From: Sinorhizobium fredii NGR234 | GTDB lineage: Bacteria > Pseudomonadota > Alphaproteobacteria > Rhizobiales > Rhizobiaceae | Reading direction: 5' to 3' | DNA length: 64,000 nt | Assembly (NCBI RefSeq): GCF_000018545.1 | Contig: NC_012587.1 | Location: 1,612,001 to 1,676,000, forward strand | Part shown: piece after piece, positions 8,687 to 18,074 of the stretch | How positions within the stretch are numbered: position 1 is the first letter of the stretch | Layout: each line of letters opens with the position of its first letter | Translations under genes and position numbers: made by a program | The notes under the pieces: generated by a model | Told to the model about the DNA's origin: nothing | Databases searched by the model: none | The model's input: the letters and a program-made list of their open reading frames with translations, nothing else

Positions 8687-8710
8687 CGGCGCCGCCTTTC
8701 GGCGGCGCCG
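8687..8710 (-). promoter_or_regulatory. Strong GC hairpin in greA leader
   Basis: A perfect 10-bp inverted repeat (CGGCGCCGCC and its complement) encloses a 4-nt loop, TTTC on the plus strand and GAAA on the minus. It lies 24 bp upstream of the greA start codon, just before the Shine-Dalgarno. On the minus-strand transcript GAAA is a stable tetraloop. It could reduce translation or pause polymerase. Confidence 0.6.
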
Positions 8711-8714
8711 ACGC

Positions 8715-8751
8715 AAAAGAAAACGGTCCCCGGAGCAAAGCACCGGAACCG
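8715..8751 (-). terminator. Terminator-like structure in greA leader
   Basis: On the minus strand a CGGTTCCGG/CCGGGGACCG stem with a 9-nt loop (8724-8751) is followed at once by TTTTCTTTT (8715-8723). This has the form of an intrinsic terminator, yet it precedes greA on the same strand. E. coli greA likewise has leader terminators that yield the GraL sRNA. A similar attenuation is plausible here but not proven. Confidence 0.6.
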
Positions 8752-8886
8752 TCCGAAAACATCTGAACCGTTCTTATAACAGAAACGGAAGCGCGAAAGC
8801 CAGATTTTTCGCGCCGGTTCACGGTCTGGCGAGGGCCATGCTCGGCCCCGAGCTTCTTCGAAAAAGCGGGCACCTGAAAAACCCTC

Positions 8887-8917
8887 TTTACCTCAAGAGC
8901 GCTTGAGGTTGTATCAG
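8887..8917 (+). promoter_or_regulatory. SoxR-type operator/promoter upstream of the MFS gene
   Basis: The 18-bp palindrome CCTCAAGAGCGCTTGAGG (8891-8908) keeps the two arms of the SoxR consensus CCTCAAGTTAACTTGAGG and differs only in the central four bases. It sits between TTTACC (8887-8892) and TATCAG (8912-8917) with a 19-bp spacer, the stretched spacing typical of MerR-family-activated promoters. This predicts activation of the downstream efflux gene by redox-cycling compounds. No soxR gene is in the window. Confidence 0.75.
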
Positions 8918-8952
8918 TCCTGGTTCCATGAACAAGCGATCGGAACCAATCC

Positions 8953-10416
8953 ATGAGTGTAGTCGAAGAGAACCCGAGGACCTCCAGCGTGACGATGCAG
9001 AGGGATGGTGAGGGCCGCTGGAGCGAATTGCTAACGAGAGACCATCTCGCGGCAACCGTGACGTTGTGCCTTGGCGTCGCGCTCTTTGCCTTCAACGAGT
9101 TCTTCATTTCGACGGCCTTGCCGACGGCGGTCGAGGAATTCGGTGGGGCGGCCCTGTTGTCCTGGGCCTTCACGCTCTATCTCGTCTTCGCCATTATCGG
9201 CGGCGCCTTGGCCGCCAATCAGAAAGCAAGATTCGGTGCGCGCAATACGCTTGTCGCCGCGGCACTTGTCTTCGCCACGGGCACGGTCATCGCGACGCTC
9301 GCAACCGGCATGCCGCAAGTGCTTGCCGGCAGGCTGCTGCAGGGATTGGGCGAGGGCATCATTGCCGGTGTTTGCTACGCCCTGATACCAGAGCTTTTTC
9401 CGCCGCGCCTCGTTCCCAAGGTGTTCGGGGCGGAAGCCATCGTCTGGGCCTCTGCCGCCTTTGCCGGCCCGCTGATCTCCGGACTGCTGACGGAATACTG
9501 GTCGTGGCGCGCCGCTTTCTTTGTCAACATACCAGCCGTGGCGGTCTTCCTGGCGCTCGTCGTCACGATCGTCCGCCAGCCGAAGGACCGCAAGGGAGCG
9601 GCAGGGGCAATTCCCTTGCTGCGAGTACTCGCCTTCGGTGTCGGCATCTTGTTGATCTCAATCTCCAATACTGCCGGCAACGGCTATGTGACGGCGGCTT
9701 TTCTGATGATGGCAATCGCCGTTTTCATGACGGCGGTCCAATCCGATCGCAGATCGCCGAACTCCATTCTGCCGTTCGGGGCCTTCTCGATGCGAACCGC
9801 GCTCGGCACCGGTCTCTGGGTCGTCCTGTTGATGCCGCTGGCCCAGGCGTCCGGTTCCGTTTATCTCGTCTATTCAATGCAGCAATCGTGGGACTTCGGA
9901 CCGACAGCCGCCGGCTTTTCCAGCGCCTTGATGGCCATGTCCTGGAGTGCAACGGCAATATTCGTCGCCAGCCTGCCCTCGCACGCAGTGCGCATTCGGC
10001 TGATGTGGGCGGGGCCGCTGATCCTTTGCCTTGGTCTCATCGGACTGACGCTCGCCGTCGGCAGCGGCGAATACGGTCTGGTGTTCGTTGGGCAGGTCGC
10101 AATCGGGGCCGGCTTCGGGATCAGTTGGGGAACACTCAGCCAATTTCTGATGGACGTGTCGACCAGAGAAGAACGCGACAAGACGTCGGCGTTGCTGCCG
10201 ACGCTGCAATCGGCCGGTTACGCGATAGGCGCCGCCCTTTTCGGCGTGACCGCCAATACTTTCGGCCTCGATGAGGACGTCAGCGAGCAGGTCTTGTCCT
10301 TGTCGCTGACCATCGTGTTTGCTCTGGCCTGCGTCATTGCCGCCGCATCGCTCTTTTTCGCGATCCGAACTCTTCGCTTGACGCGGCGGGCACCTCGCGC
10401 CGCGCAGCTCAAGTAA
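8953..10416 (+). CDS. MFS multidrug efflux transporter
   Basis: The 487-residue inner-membrane protein has about 12-14 predicted helices, beginning with [26 protein letters not shown]. Typical efflux signatures are present: the [21 protein letters not shown] region and a motif-C-like [22 protein letters not shown]. It is probably a drug:H+ antiporter. It lies alone, divergent from greA, behind a near-perfect SoxR box, so its substrates may include redox-active antibiotics, phenazine-like compounds or quinones. The substrate itself is not readable from sequence. Confidence 0.85.
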   Translation: MSVVEENPRTSSVTMQRDGEGRWSELLTRDHLAATVTLCLGVALFAFNEFFISTALPTAVEEFGGAALLSWAFTLYLVFAIIGGALAANQKARFGARNTLVAAALVFATGTVIATLATGMPQVLAGRLLQGLGEGIIAGVCYALIPELFPPRLVPKVFGAEAIVWASAAFAGPLISGLLTEYWSWRAAFFVNIPAVAVFLALVVTIVRQPKDRKGAAGAIPLLRVLAFGVGILLISISNTAGNGYVTAAFLMMAIAVFMTAVQSDRRSPNSILPFGAFSMRTALGTGLWVVLLMPLAQASGSVYLVYSMQQSWDFGPTAAGFSSALMAMSWSATAIFVASLPSHAVRIRLMWAGPLILCLGLIGLTLAVGSGEYGLVFVGQVAIGAGFGISWGTLSQFLMDVSTREERDKTSALLPTLQSAGYAIGAALFGVTANTFGLDEDVSEQVLSLSLTIVFALACVIAAASLFFAIRTLRLTRRAPRAAQLK

Positions 10417-10484
10417 GGGCTGCGGCCCCGTCCAGGGGAACGGCGTTCTCACGCTGGTGGCGGAACACGCCCGGGCGGCGCCTA

Positions 10485-10588
10485 CTGCATGTCTCCTTAA
10501 ATCGTCCTCGATTCAAGGACGAAGACATGCAGCAATTCCAAGGGCTACAGCGACCTTTGCGCGCCTGATAAGGCGCGCGGCGCTGTAG
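10485..10588. repeat. Double-palindrome intergenic repeat
   Basis: Two inverted repeats lie in tandem: CTGCATGTCT (10485-10494) with AGACATGCAG (10523-10532), and CTACAGCG (10545-10552) with CGCTGTAG (10581-10588), the latter enclosing GCGCGCC/GGCGCGC. A shorter, decayed relative occurs at 28494-28566. The family is frequent between rhizobial genes. The right palindrome is read through by the neighbouring minus-strand gene and forms its last codons and stop. Confidence 0.75.
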
Positions 10589-10823
10589 CAATCAAGGCAA
10601 ACTGCTCGCAGCCGCGGCCCTCGGATGGCGCAACGGTCGCGAGCAACTTGCCCTCGCGGGAGCGGACCTCCACCGTCAACGATCCGTAGTCGATATCGCG
10701 GCCGATCTTGTCGGCAATGCGCCGGGCGTAAAAGAGCGCCGAACCATCGTCGAAATGGGCGATACCCTCCTCGTCGATGAAGCGTCCATCAACCCAGTGG
10801 AGATCAAAGAAATAGTGCCGCAC
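10545..10823 (-). CDS. DUF6894-type small protein
   Basis: The 92-residue protein starts MRHYFFDLHWVDGRFIDEEG, a pattern I recognise from the DUF6894 family of short rhizobial proteins (aromatic N-terminus, D-E-G, then an alpha helix and a beta hairpin). Function is unknown. The last 14 residues (ATAPRALSGAQRSL) and the TAG stop are encoded by the right palindrome of a repeat element. The natural C-terminus was therefore probably replaced or extended by the repeat. Confidence 0.7.
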   Translation of the reverse strand: MRHYFFDLHWVDGRFIDEEGIAHFDDGSALFYARRIADKIGRDIDYGSLTVEVRSREGKLLATVAPSEGRGCEQFALIATAPRALSGAQRSL

Positions 10824-10964
10824 GTCGTTGCCCCAGTCCTGCGCCTTGCCGGTTGATTTCGGCTTCGCTGCTCATGGGATCAGAGAACCACGTCGCACCC
10901 GAATGGGGCCTGAACCAGACGTTCAGGTTGTATTCAGCGGCGTTACTGAACTTCGACGTACGAT

Positions 10965-10990
10965 GGCGCACCCGGCATTCCGGGTGCGCC
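10965..10990. terminator. Hairpin downstream of carB
   Basis: An 11-bp perfect inverted repeat, GGCGCACCCGG/CCGGGTGCGCC with a 4-nt loop, lies 12 bp after the carB stop. No T-run follows on the minus strand, so it is either a Rho-assisted terminator or an mRNA-stabilising hairpin. Confidence 0.6.
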
Positions 10991-11001
10991 AAGACCTTCC
11001 G

Positions 11002-14000
11002 TCAAGCGTCGAAATAGCTCTGCAGCGGACGGACTTCGAGGTTGCCCGCCTTCAGCGCCTTGATGGCGTGAGCCGCAGCTTCAGCTCCGGCCATGGTCGT
11101 GTAGTAGGGGACCTTCTGCATCAGGGTCGCACGGCGGAGCGACTTCGAGTCGGAGATCGCCTTGTTGCCGTCCGTGGTGTTGATGACAAGCTGGACCTGG
11201 CGGTTGCGAATGGCGTCCTCGACGTGCGGCCGCCCCTCGAGCACCTTGTTGATCTTGGTGGCGGTGATGCCGTGCTCGCCCAGGAACCGTGCCGTGCCGC
11301 CGGTCGCCACGACCTTGAAACCGATATCCGCGAGAACGCGGATGGCCGGCAGCACCCGTACCTTGTCCTCGTCACGTACAGAGACGAAGACCGTTCCGTC
11401 GCGCGGCAAGTCGACGCCGGCGCCCAGCTGGGACTTGGCGAAGGCCAGCGCATAGTCGGTGTCGAGGCCGATCACTTCGCCGGTGGAGCGCATTTCCGGA
11501 CCGAGCAGCGTGTCGACGCCCGGGAAGCGGGCAAACGGGAACACGGCTTCCTTGACGGCAATATGCTTGAGGTTGCGCGGATCCGGCTTCTTGCCATAGG
11601 CGGCGATCGCATCGTCCAGGTTTTCACCGGCCATCACGCGAGCGGCAATCTTGGCAATCGGCGCGCCGATCGTCTTGGCGACGAAGGGAACCGTGCGGGA
11701 CGCGCGCGGATTGACTTCGAGGACATAGATCGTGCCGTCCTTGATGGCGAACTGCACGTTCATCAAGCCGCCGACGTTCAGCGCCTTGGCAAGTGCCGCC
11801 GTCTGGCGCTCGAGCTCGTCGACGAGGTTCTTGTCGAGCGAGTGTACCGGCAGCGAGCAGGCCGAGTCGCCGGAGTGAATGCCGGCCTCCTCGATATGCT
11901 CCATGATACCGGAGACAAAGACATCCTTCCCGTCGCACAGGCAATCGACGTCCACTTCGATCGCATTGGTCAGGTAGCTGTCGAAGAGCAGCGGGTTCTT
12001 GCCGAGCAGCGTGTTGATCTGGCCGGTCTTGTCATTCGGATAGCGCTGCTTGATGTCTTCCGGCACCAGCCCCGGGACCGTATCGAGCAGGTAGGTCTGC
12101 AGCATGCCTTCCGAGTGGATGATCTGCATGGCGCGGCCGCCGAGAACGTAGGACGGGCGCACGACCAGCGGGAAGCCGATTTCGGCGGCGACGAGCCGCG
12201 CCTGCTCGACGGAGTAGGCGATGCCGTTGCGCGGCTGGTTGAGATCGAGCTTCATCAAGAGCTTCTGGAAGCGGTCGCGGTCCTCGGCAAGGTCGATCGC
12301 GTCGGGTGCGGTGCCGAGGATCGGGATGCCGTTCTTCTCCAGCGCCTCGGCAAGCTTCAGCGGCGTCTGGCCGCCGAACTGCACGATGACGCCGTGCAGC
12401 GTGCCGTTTTCCTGTTCGGCGCGCATGATCTCGATCACGTCTTCCGCCGTCAGGGGCTCGAAATAGAGCCGGTCGGAGGTATCATAGTCGGTCGAAACGG
12501 TTTCCGGGTTGCAGTTGATCATGATCGCTTCGTAGCCGGCGTCCTTTAGCGCGAAGGCCGCGTGGCAGCAGCAATAGTCGAACTCGATGCCCTGGCCGAT
12601 CCGGTTCGGGCCGCCACCCAGTATGACGACCTTCTTGCGATCGGAGACCTGCGCCTCGGAACGCGCGGCGCCGACGAACGGCGTCTCATAGGTCGAATAC
12701 ATGTAGGCGGTCGGCGAGGCGAATTCGGCGGCACAGGTGTCGATGCGCTTATAGACCGGGCGGACGTTCAGCGCGTTGCGCAATTCCGCCACTTCCTTCG
12801 GGCGCTTGCCGGTCAAGGTCGCAAGCCGTGCGTCCGAGAAGCCCATCGCCTTCAGCATCCGGAGGTTTTCCGCATCCTGCGGCAGGCCGTGTTCGCGGAT
12901 GCGGGCCTCCATGTCGACGATCGCCTTCAACTGGGCGATGAACCAGGGATCGATCTTGCAGGCCTCGTGCACTTCCGCTTCCGTCATGCCGAGGCGCAGC
13001 GCCTGGGCGACCATCCGCAAGCGGTCGGGGGTCGGCGTGCCGATCGCGGCACGGATGGCGTTGCGGCCGTCGCCGTTCTCGTCGAAATCCGGGACCTCGA
13101 TCTCATCGAGACCGGTCAATCCCGTTTCGAGCCCGCGAAGCGCCTTCTGCAGCGATTCCGCAAAGGTCCGGCCGATCGCCATGACTTCGCCGACCGACTT
13201 CATTGCGGTGGTCAGCGTGGGCTCGGCGCCTGGGAATTTTTCGAAGGCAAAGCGCGGGATCTTGGTGACGACATAGTCGATCGACGGTTCGAACGAGGCC
13301 GGCGTGGCTCCACCGGTGATATCGTTCTCCAGTTCGTCGAGCGTATAGCCGATGGCAAGCTTGGCGGCGATCTTGGCGATTGGGAAACCGGTGGCCTTGG
13401 AGGCGAGTGCCGAAGAGCGCGAGACGCGCGGGTTCATCTCGATGACAACCAAGCGGCCGTTTTCCGGATTGACGGCGAATTGGACGTTCGATCCGCCGGT
13501 CTCGACGCCGATCTCGCGCAAGACCGCGATCGAGGCGTTGCGCATGATCTGATATTCCTTGTCGGTCAGCGTCAGCGCCGGCGCGACGGTGATGGAATCG
13601 CCCGTATGGACGCCCATCGGGTCGATGTTCTCGATCGAGCAGATGATGATGCAATTGTCCGCCTTGTCGCGGACGACTTCCATTTCATATTCCTTCCAGC
13701 CGAGCACCGACTCCTCGATCAGGACTTCCGTCGTCGGCGACGCGTCGAGACCGCTGCCGACGATCTCGAAGAATTCCGACCGGTTGTAGGCGATGCCGCC
13801 GCCCGTGCCGCCGAGCGTGAAGGAGGGCCGGATGATTGCCGGCAGGCCGACATCGTCGAGCGCCTGCGCGGCGATCGCCATCGCGTGGTTCACATAGCGC
13901 TGCTTGCGGTCGCCTTCGCCGAGGTTCCACTTGTTCTCGAGTTCGTCGAGCGCCGAGTCGAGGTCGTTCCCGGAAAATTTCGCCTTGAGCGCGGCGCGTT

Positions 14001-14493
14001 CCGCCTCATGTGCCTTGCGGTCCAGGTCCTTGATGTCGGTGGCATTCGCCAGCCGCGACTTCGGCGTTTCGAGCCCGATCTTGGCCATCGCCTCACGGAA
14101 GAGGGCGCGGTCCTCGGCCTTGTCGATCGCCTCGGGCTTGGCGCCGATCATCTCGACATTGTAGCGGTCGAGAACGCCCATCCGCCGCAGCGAAAGCGCC
14201 GTGTTCAACGCCGTCTGTCCGCCCATGGTCGGCAGCAGCGCGTCGGGACGTTCCTTGGCGATGATCTTGGCGACGACCTCGGGGGTGATCGGCTCGACAT
14301 AGGTCGCGTCGGCAAGCCCGGGGTCGGTCATGATCGTTGCCGGGTTGGAATTGACGAGGATGACCCGGTAGCCTTCCTCCTTGAGCGCCTTGCAAGCCTG
14401 GGTGCCGGAGTAATCGAACTCGCATGCCTGGCCGATCACGATCGGTCCCGCGCCGATGATGAGGATCGATTTGATATCTTGGCGCTTCGGCAT
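11002..14493 (-). CDS. carB: Carbamoyl-phosphate synthase large subunit
   Basis: With the ATG at 14493 (MPKRQD, preceded by GGA) the protein has 1163 residues. It contains two ATP-grasp halves: the first with [17 protein letters not shown] and [20 protein letters not shown], the second with [15 protein letters not shown] and [22 protein letters not shown]-terminal MGS-like allosteric domain ([15 protein letters not shown]) follows. It is about 90 residues longer than the E. coli enzyme. One insertion (residues ~155-200, rich in K, E and D) lies in the first half, as in other alphaproteobacteria. The enzyme makes carbamoyl phosphate from bicarbonate, ammonia and ATP for pyrimidines and arginine, with CarA supplying ammonia. 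carA is not in the window. Confidence 0.97.
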   Translation of the reverse strand: MPKRQDIKSILIIGAGPIVIGQACEFDYSGTQACKALKEEGYRVILVNSNPATIMTDPGLADATYVEPITPEVVAKIIAKERPDALLPTMGGQTALNTALSLRRMGVLDRYNVEMIGAKPEAIDKAEDRALFREAMAKIGLETPKSRLANATDIKDLDRKAHEAERAALKAKFSGNDLDSALDELENKWNLGEGDRKQRYVNHAMAIAAQALDDVGLPAIIRPSFTLGGTGGGIAYNRSEFFEIVGSGLDASPTTEVLIEESVLGWKEYEMEVVRDKADNCIIICSIENIDPMGVHTGDSITVAPALTLTDKEYQIMRNASIAVLREIGVETGGSNVQFAVNPENGRLVVIEMNPRVSRSSALASKATGFPIAKIAAKLAIGYTLDELENDITGGATPASFEPSIDYVVTKIPRFAFEKFPGAEPTLTTAMKSVGEVMAIGRTFAESLQKALRGLETGLTGLDEIEVPDFDENGDGRNAIRAAIGTPTPDRLRMVAQALRLGMTEAEVHEACKIDPWFIAQLKAIVDMEARIREHGLPQDAENLRMLKAMGFSDARLATLTGKRPKEVAELRNALNVRPVYKRIDTCAAEFASPTAYMYSTYETPFVGAARSEAQVSDRKKVVILGGGPNRIGQGIEFDYCCCHAAFALKDAGYEAIMINCNPETVSTDYDTSDRLYFEPLTAEDVIEIMRAEQENGTLHGVIVQFGGQTPLKLAEALEKNGIPILGTAPDAIDLAEDRDRFQKLLMKLDLNQPRNGIAYSVEQARLVAAEIGFPLVVRPSYVLGGRAMQIIHSEGMLQTYLLDTVPGLVPEDIKQRYPNDKTGQINTLLGKNPLLFDSYLTNAIEVDVDCLCDGKDVFVSGIMEHIEEAGIHSGDSACSLPVHSLDKNLVDELERQTAALAKALNVGGLMNVQFAIKDGTIYVLEVNPRASRTVPFVAKTIGAPIAKIAARVMAGENLDDAIAAYGKKPDPRNLKHIAVKEAVFPFARFPGVDTLLGPEMRSTGEVIGLDTDYALAFAKSQLGAGVDLPRDGTVFVSVRDEDKVRVLPAIRVLADIGFKVVATGGTARFLGEHGITATKINKVLEGRPHVEDAIRNRQVQLVINTTDGNKAISDSKSLRRATLMQKVPYYTTMAGAEAAAHAIKALKAGNLEVRPLQSYFDA

Positions 14494-14833
14494 GGTTGTC
14501 ATCCGTTTTCTGGTTGCGCGAAAAACCGGCCGAGGTGGGAGATCACCGGCCGGGTGCGCAATGAATGGTGTTTTCAGGCTAGAAGCGGCTTATAGGCAAA
14601 TGTCTCTGCCAGCGGAACCCCGAAAATTCCGGAATCGACAATAAACCGAAGATATTCGCTTCTCGCCCGCGACCCATTCGGAAGGCGCAGTCACCAGCAC
14701 TCCATGCACCGTGCCGCGCGTCGCAGATAGGAAGTCGAAAGCGCAGAGACATCATCGGCCGCCCGGACGCGGACAGGTCGGAAATAGCGCAGAAAATGAC
14801 CCGCCCGATGAAACCGCCCGGTGGCGATTGCGT
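14494..14833. other. carB leader and intergenic region
   Basis: No gene is supported here. On the minus strand it is the carB leader, with an interrupted CCGGCC inverted repeat around 14525-14553. I see no leader peptide with arginine codons and no clear pyrimidine-type attenuator. Confidence 0.4.
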
Positions 14834-14862
14834 TTTACATGGGTCGTCGCGCGGGCATATAA
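14834..14862 (+). promoter_or_regulatory. Promoter of the zinc metallopeptidase gene
   Basis: TTTACA (14834-14839) and ATATAA (14857-14862) are separated by 17 bp. This predicts a transcript starting near 14869 with a ~40-nt leader containing the GGAGGA ribosome site of the gene at 14909. Confidence 0.65.
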
Positions 14863-14908
14863 CTGTTCAACGCGCCAAGGTAGAAGCGACGTCTCCGGAG
14901 GACAGATC

Positions 14909-15847
14909 ATGGAATGGAAGGGCCGCCGCCAGTCCAGCAACGTCGAGGATCAGCGGGGAGCAAGCCCCGGCGGCCTTGGAGGCGGCCCCTTCGGCCGCGG
15001 CGGAGGATTCCGCATTCCGACCGGCGGGGGCGGCATGCGTCGCGCCGGCGGTGGCTTGAGCTTCGGCACGATCATCTTCCTCGTTATCCTCTATTTCATC
15101 CTCAAGGCCATGGGCATCGACATGCTCCAGGTGCTCGAGGGTGGCCCGGTGAACATGCCTGGCTTCGAGCAGAGTGACGGATCGCAGGCGCCGCGCGGCT
15201 CGGCCGAGGAAGAGGAAATGAAGGCGTTCATGGCGACCGTGCTTGCCGAAACCGAAGATACCTGGAACGGCATCTTCCAGGCCGGCGGCGAACAATACGA
15301 GGAGCCCAAACTGGTGCTCTTCAACGGTGCCGTCCAGTCGGCCTGTGGATTTGCCCAGGCGGCGTCGGGTCCCTTCTATTGCCCGGGCGATCGCAAGGTT
15401 TATCTTGACATGAGCTTCTTCGAGGAGCTCGCACAGAAATTCGATGCGGCCGGCGATTTCGCGCAAGCCTATGTCCTGGCGCACGAGGTTGGCCACCACG
15501 TTCAGAACTTGGTCGGTGTCCTGCCGAAGTTCAATCAAATGCGTCAGCGTATGAGCGAGGCCGAGGCGAACCAGATGTCGATCCGCGTCGAATTGCAGGC
15601 CGATTGCTTTGCCGGGATTTGGGGCAAATACACCGAACAGAAGGGCTTGCTTGAGCGTGGCGACCTCGAAGAGGCACTCAATGCGGCCACCCAGATCGGT
15701 GACGACACACTGCAGAAGCGCATGCAGGGCTACGTCGTGCCGGAGAGCTTCAACCACGGAACCTCGGAGCAGCGGATGAAGTGGTTCAAGCGGGGCTTCG
15801 ACAGCGGCAGGATGTCGGACTGCGACACTTTCTCCGGATCGGTTTGA
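14909..15847 (+). CDS. YpfJ-type neutral zinc metallopeptidase
   Basis: The start at 14909 follows GGAGGA by 7 bp and gives 312 residues. A glycine/arginine-rich N-terminal segment (20-50) precedes one transmembrane helix (about 51-67). The catalytic domain contains the zincin motif HEVGH (192-196) and a downstream ELQADCFAG that carries the third ligand region. This is the YpfJ/KPN_00272 family of putative membrane-anchored peptidases, whose substrates are unknown. An upstream open extension lacks a ribosome site and was not used. Confidence 0.9.
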   Translation: MEWKGRRQSSNVEDQRGASPGGLGGGPFGRGGGFRIPTGGGGMRRAGGGLSFGTIIFLVILYFILKAMGIDMLQVLEGGPVNMPGFEQSDGSQAPRGSAEEEEMKAFMATVLAETEDTWNGIFQAGGEQYEEPKLVLFNGAVQSACGFAQAASGPFYCPGDRKVYLDMSFFEELAQKFDAAGDFAQAYVLAHEVGHHVQNLVGVLPKFNQMRQRMSEAEANQMSIRVELQADCFAGIWGKYTEQKGLLERGDLEEALNAATQIGDDTLQKRMQGYVVPESFNHGTSEQRMKWFKRGFDSGRMSDCDTFSGSV

Positions 15848-15855
15848 TTCTCGGT

Positions 15856-15878
15856 CGGGCCGGGCAAAACCCGGCCCG
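15856..15878. terminator. Bidirectional terminator hairpin
   Basis: The perfect 9-bp stem CGGGCCGGG/CCCGGCCCG with loop CAAAA lies in the 41-bp space between two convergent genes. It is placed to stop transcription from both sides, although neither side has a long T-run. Confidence 0.65.
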
Positions 15879-15888
15879 TTACGCACCG

Positions 15889-16887
15889 TTATCGCCGATT
15901 TTCGCTGTCCATATGGACAAGTTGTGCCTCGGGATAGCGCGCGCCGGCGGCAGCGTCCTTCGGAACGGCGCGCTCTATTGCGGCGAGATCCCCGGCATCC
16001 AGGCGTACCGCCTGTGAGCCGAGCGCCTCGGACAGACGGTCGCGACGCCGGGCACCGACGAGCGGCACGATATCCCCGCCCTGAGCGGCGACCCAGGCGA
16101 TGGCGATCTGCGCCACCGTGGCGCCTTTGTCAGCCGCAACGCGTCTCAAGGCTTCGACCAAGGCGAGGTTCTGTTCGAGATTGCCTTCCTGGAAACGGGG
16201 GCTCATGGCGCGGAAGTCGCCGCTCCTGGCTGCGTCCTTCTGCCAGTGACCGCTGATCAGGCCGCGCGACAGCACGCCATAGGCGGTGATGCCTATCCCG
16301 AGTTCTCGACACGTGGGGAGGATCTGGTCCTCAATCCCTCGCGAGATCAGCGAATATTCGATCTGCAGGTCGCTGATCGGGTGGACGGCGGCGGCACGGC
16401 GGATCGTCTCTGCTCCGACCTCGGAGAGGCCGATGTGACGCACATAGCCCGCTTTGACCATGTCCGCGATTGCACCGATCGTCTCTTCGATCGGCACATC
16501 CGGGTCGAGACGGGAGGGACGATAGATATCGATATGGTCGACGCCGAGGCGCTGCAGGCTGTAGGCCAGGAAGTTCCGCACCGCCTTTGGCCGCCCATCG
16601 TAGCCGGACCAGCCGCCGGCCGCATCGCGCAGCGCACCGAACTTCACGCTCAGTTGTAGCTTGTCCCGGGGCCTTCCGGCGAGAGCTTCGCGGATCAGCA
16701 TCTCGTTGTGACCCATGCCGTAGAAATCGCCCGTGTCGAGCAGCGTGATGCCGGCCTCGATGGCGGCATGAATGGTGGCAATGCTTTCCGCCCGATCGGC
16801 CGGACCGTACATCCCCGACATCCCCATGCAGCCGAGGCCGATCGCCGCAACCTCTGGACCGGACGTGCCTAGCGAAACCATCTGCAT
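15889..16887 (-). CDS. Aldo/keto reductase
   Basis: The 332-residue (beta/alpha)8 NADPH-dependent reductase follows AAGGAG by 7 bp. The catalytic Asp and Tyr are in LLDTGDFYGMGHNE and the Lys in LQLSVKFGA. The NADP-binding C-terminal part has PLVGARRRDRLSEAL. At the position where relatives carry the active-site histidine (DLYYQHRVDP) this protein has DIYRPSRLDP, so the histidine is absent. Similar YRPxRLDP sequences exist in rhizobia, as I recall. It is divergent from a LysR gene that probably regulates it. Substrate unknown. Confidence 0.88.
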   Translation of the reverse strand: MQMVSLGTSGPEVAAIGLGCMGMSGMYGPADRAESIATIHAAIEAGITLLDTGDFYGMGHNEMLIREALAGRPRDKLQLSVKFGALRDAAGGWSGYDGRPKAVRNFLAYSLQRLGVDHIDIYRPSRLDPDVPIEETIGAIADMVKAGYVRHIGLSEVGAETIRRAAAVHPISDLQIEYSLISRGIEDQILPTCRELGIGITAYGVLSRGLISGHWQKDAARSGDFRAMSPRFQEGNLEQNLALVEALRRVAADKGATVAQIAIAWVAAQGGDIVPLVGARRRDRLSEALGSQAVRLDAGDLAAIERAVPKDAAAGARYPEAQLVHMDSENRR

Positions 16888-17003
16888 CTCACTTCTCCTT
16901 GCGTGAGGCCCTACGGCCGTTTCGTTCGCTGTAACGTTTTACTCCCGATCGATCTGTGCGATAATCCGTCATTCATGACACAGCTTGTACGGATTGCCGC
17001 ACA

Positions 17004-17912
17004 ATGAATGATCTTCCCCTTGCCGATCTCGACGCCTTCGCGGCCGTGGCGCGCGAACGCAGCTTTCGTACGGCCGCAAAGAAACGAGGCGTGTCGGCGT
17101 CCGCTCTCAGCGAGGCGCTGCGGCGGCTCGAATCCCGGCTGGGCGTGCGGCTGCTCAACCGCACGACGCGCAGCGTCACGGTAACCGAGGCGGGCAGGCG
17201 CCTCGTCGAGCGGCTGGCGCCGGCGCTCGGCGAGATCGCTGGCGCTCTCGATCAGGCGGCCAGCGAAATCGACAACCCGGCTGGAACCTTGCGGTTGAAC
17301 GTCCCGACAATCGTTGCGCGCGAGATCCTGCCCCCCATCGTCGGTCCTTTTCTCCAGGCTCGCCCGGCGATCACCCTGGAGGTAACCGCGGAGGACGGCT
17401 TCATCGATGTTCTGGCGGCGGGCTTCGACGCAGGCGTGCGTTACGAGGAGCGTCTCGAAAAGGACATGATCGCCATCCCGATCGGGCCGCGCGTGCAGCG
17501 TTATGCCACGGCGGCCGCCCCGGCCTATCTTGCCCGCCGCGGCGTGCCGCAGCATCCGCGCGATATCCTCGATCACGCCACAATCCGCCATCGGTTTCAG
17601 AACGGCATCGCATTGCCCTGGGAATTCGGCGAGGGCGAGACGACAATCACCGTGGCGCCACCGGCTACCGTGCTCGCCAATACAATCGATCTCGAGATCA
17701 GCGCTGCCGTTGCCGGGCTCGGGATCATCCGGACCTTTGAAGAATTCCTCGTGCCGGAAATCAAAGCCGGGCGCCTTGTTCCTATTCTGGAAGAATGGGT
17801 AACCAGCTTCCCGGGACCCTATCTCTACTACGCGGGCCGGCGACACATGCCGCCGCCGCTGCGCGCTTTCGTCGATTTCCTGAAGGTACGGCAGCGACCC
17901 TTGTCGCGATGA
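17004..17912 (+). CDS. LysR-family transcriptional regulator
   Basis: The 302-residue protein has an N-terminal HTH (ADLDAFAAVARERSFRTAAKKRGVSASALSEALRRLE) and a LysR effector domain (LRLNVPTIVAREILPPIVGPFL). It is separated by 116 bp from the oppositely transcribed aldo/keto reductase gene. This is the classic LysR layout, in which the regulator controls the divergent gene and itself. The AKR is therefore the likely target; the inducer is unknown. Confidence 0.9.
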   Translation: MNDLPLADLDAFAAVARERSFRTAAKKRGVSASALSEALRRLESRLGVRLLNRTTRSVTVTEAGRRLVERLAPALGEIAGALDQAASEIDNPAGTLRLNVPTIVAREILPPIVGPFLQARPAITLEVTAEDGFIDVLAAGFDAGVRYEERLEKDMIAIPIGPRVQRYATAAAPAYLARRGVPQHPRDILDHATIRHRFQNGIALPWEFGEGETTITVAPPATVLANTIDLEISAAVAGLGIIRTFEEFLVPEIKAGRLVPILEEWVTSFPGPYLYYAGRRHMPPPLRAFVDFLKVRQRPLSR

Positions 17913-18074
17913 ACGCAGGTTGAGCAGGGAAACTCATTCGCTATCGTGATCATTCCGATAAGCACCTTTGAAATGTTCTTGGATTGTTTCGCTCCAGACG
18001 ATGCGATAAACCTTATTTGGTGACGTCGTTCTTGTTCTGTCTCCGCTGCGACGGACAGCGGGGAGGGGAGCTTC

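Noticed and set aside
7179..8906. 575-codon plus-strand frame across lpsB and greA
   Set aside because: It spans two real minus-strand genes and their leader region and has no recognisable domain.
10828..14595. Long plus-strand frames (573 and 677 codons) opposite carB
   Set aside because: They are antisense shadows of a strongly conserved gene. The translations are rich in Arg, Asp, Gly and His with no domain, a usual effect of high GC.
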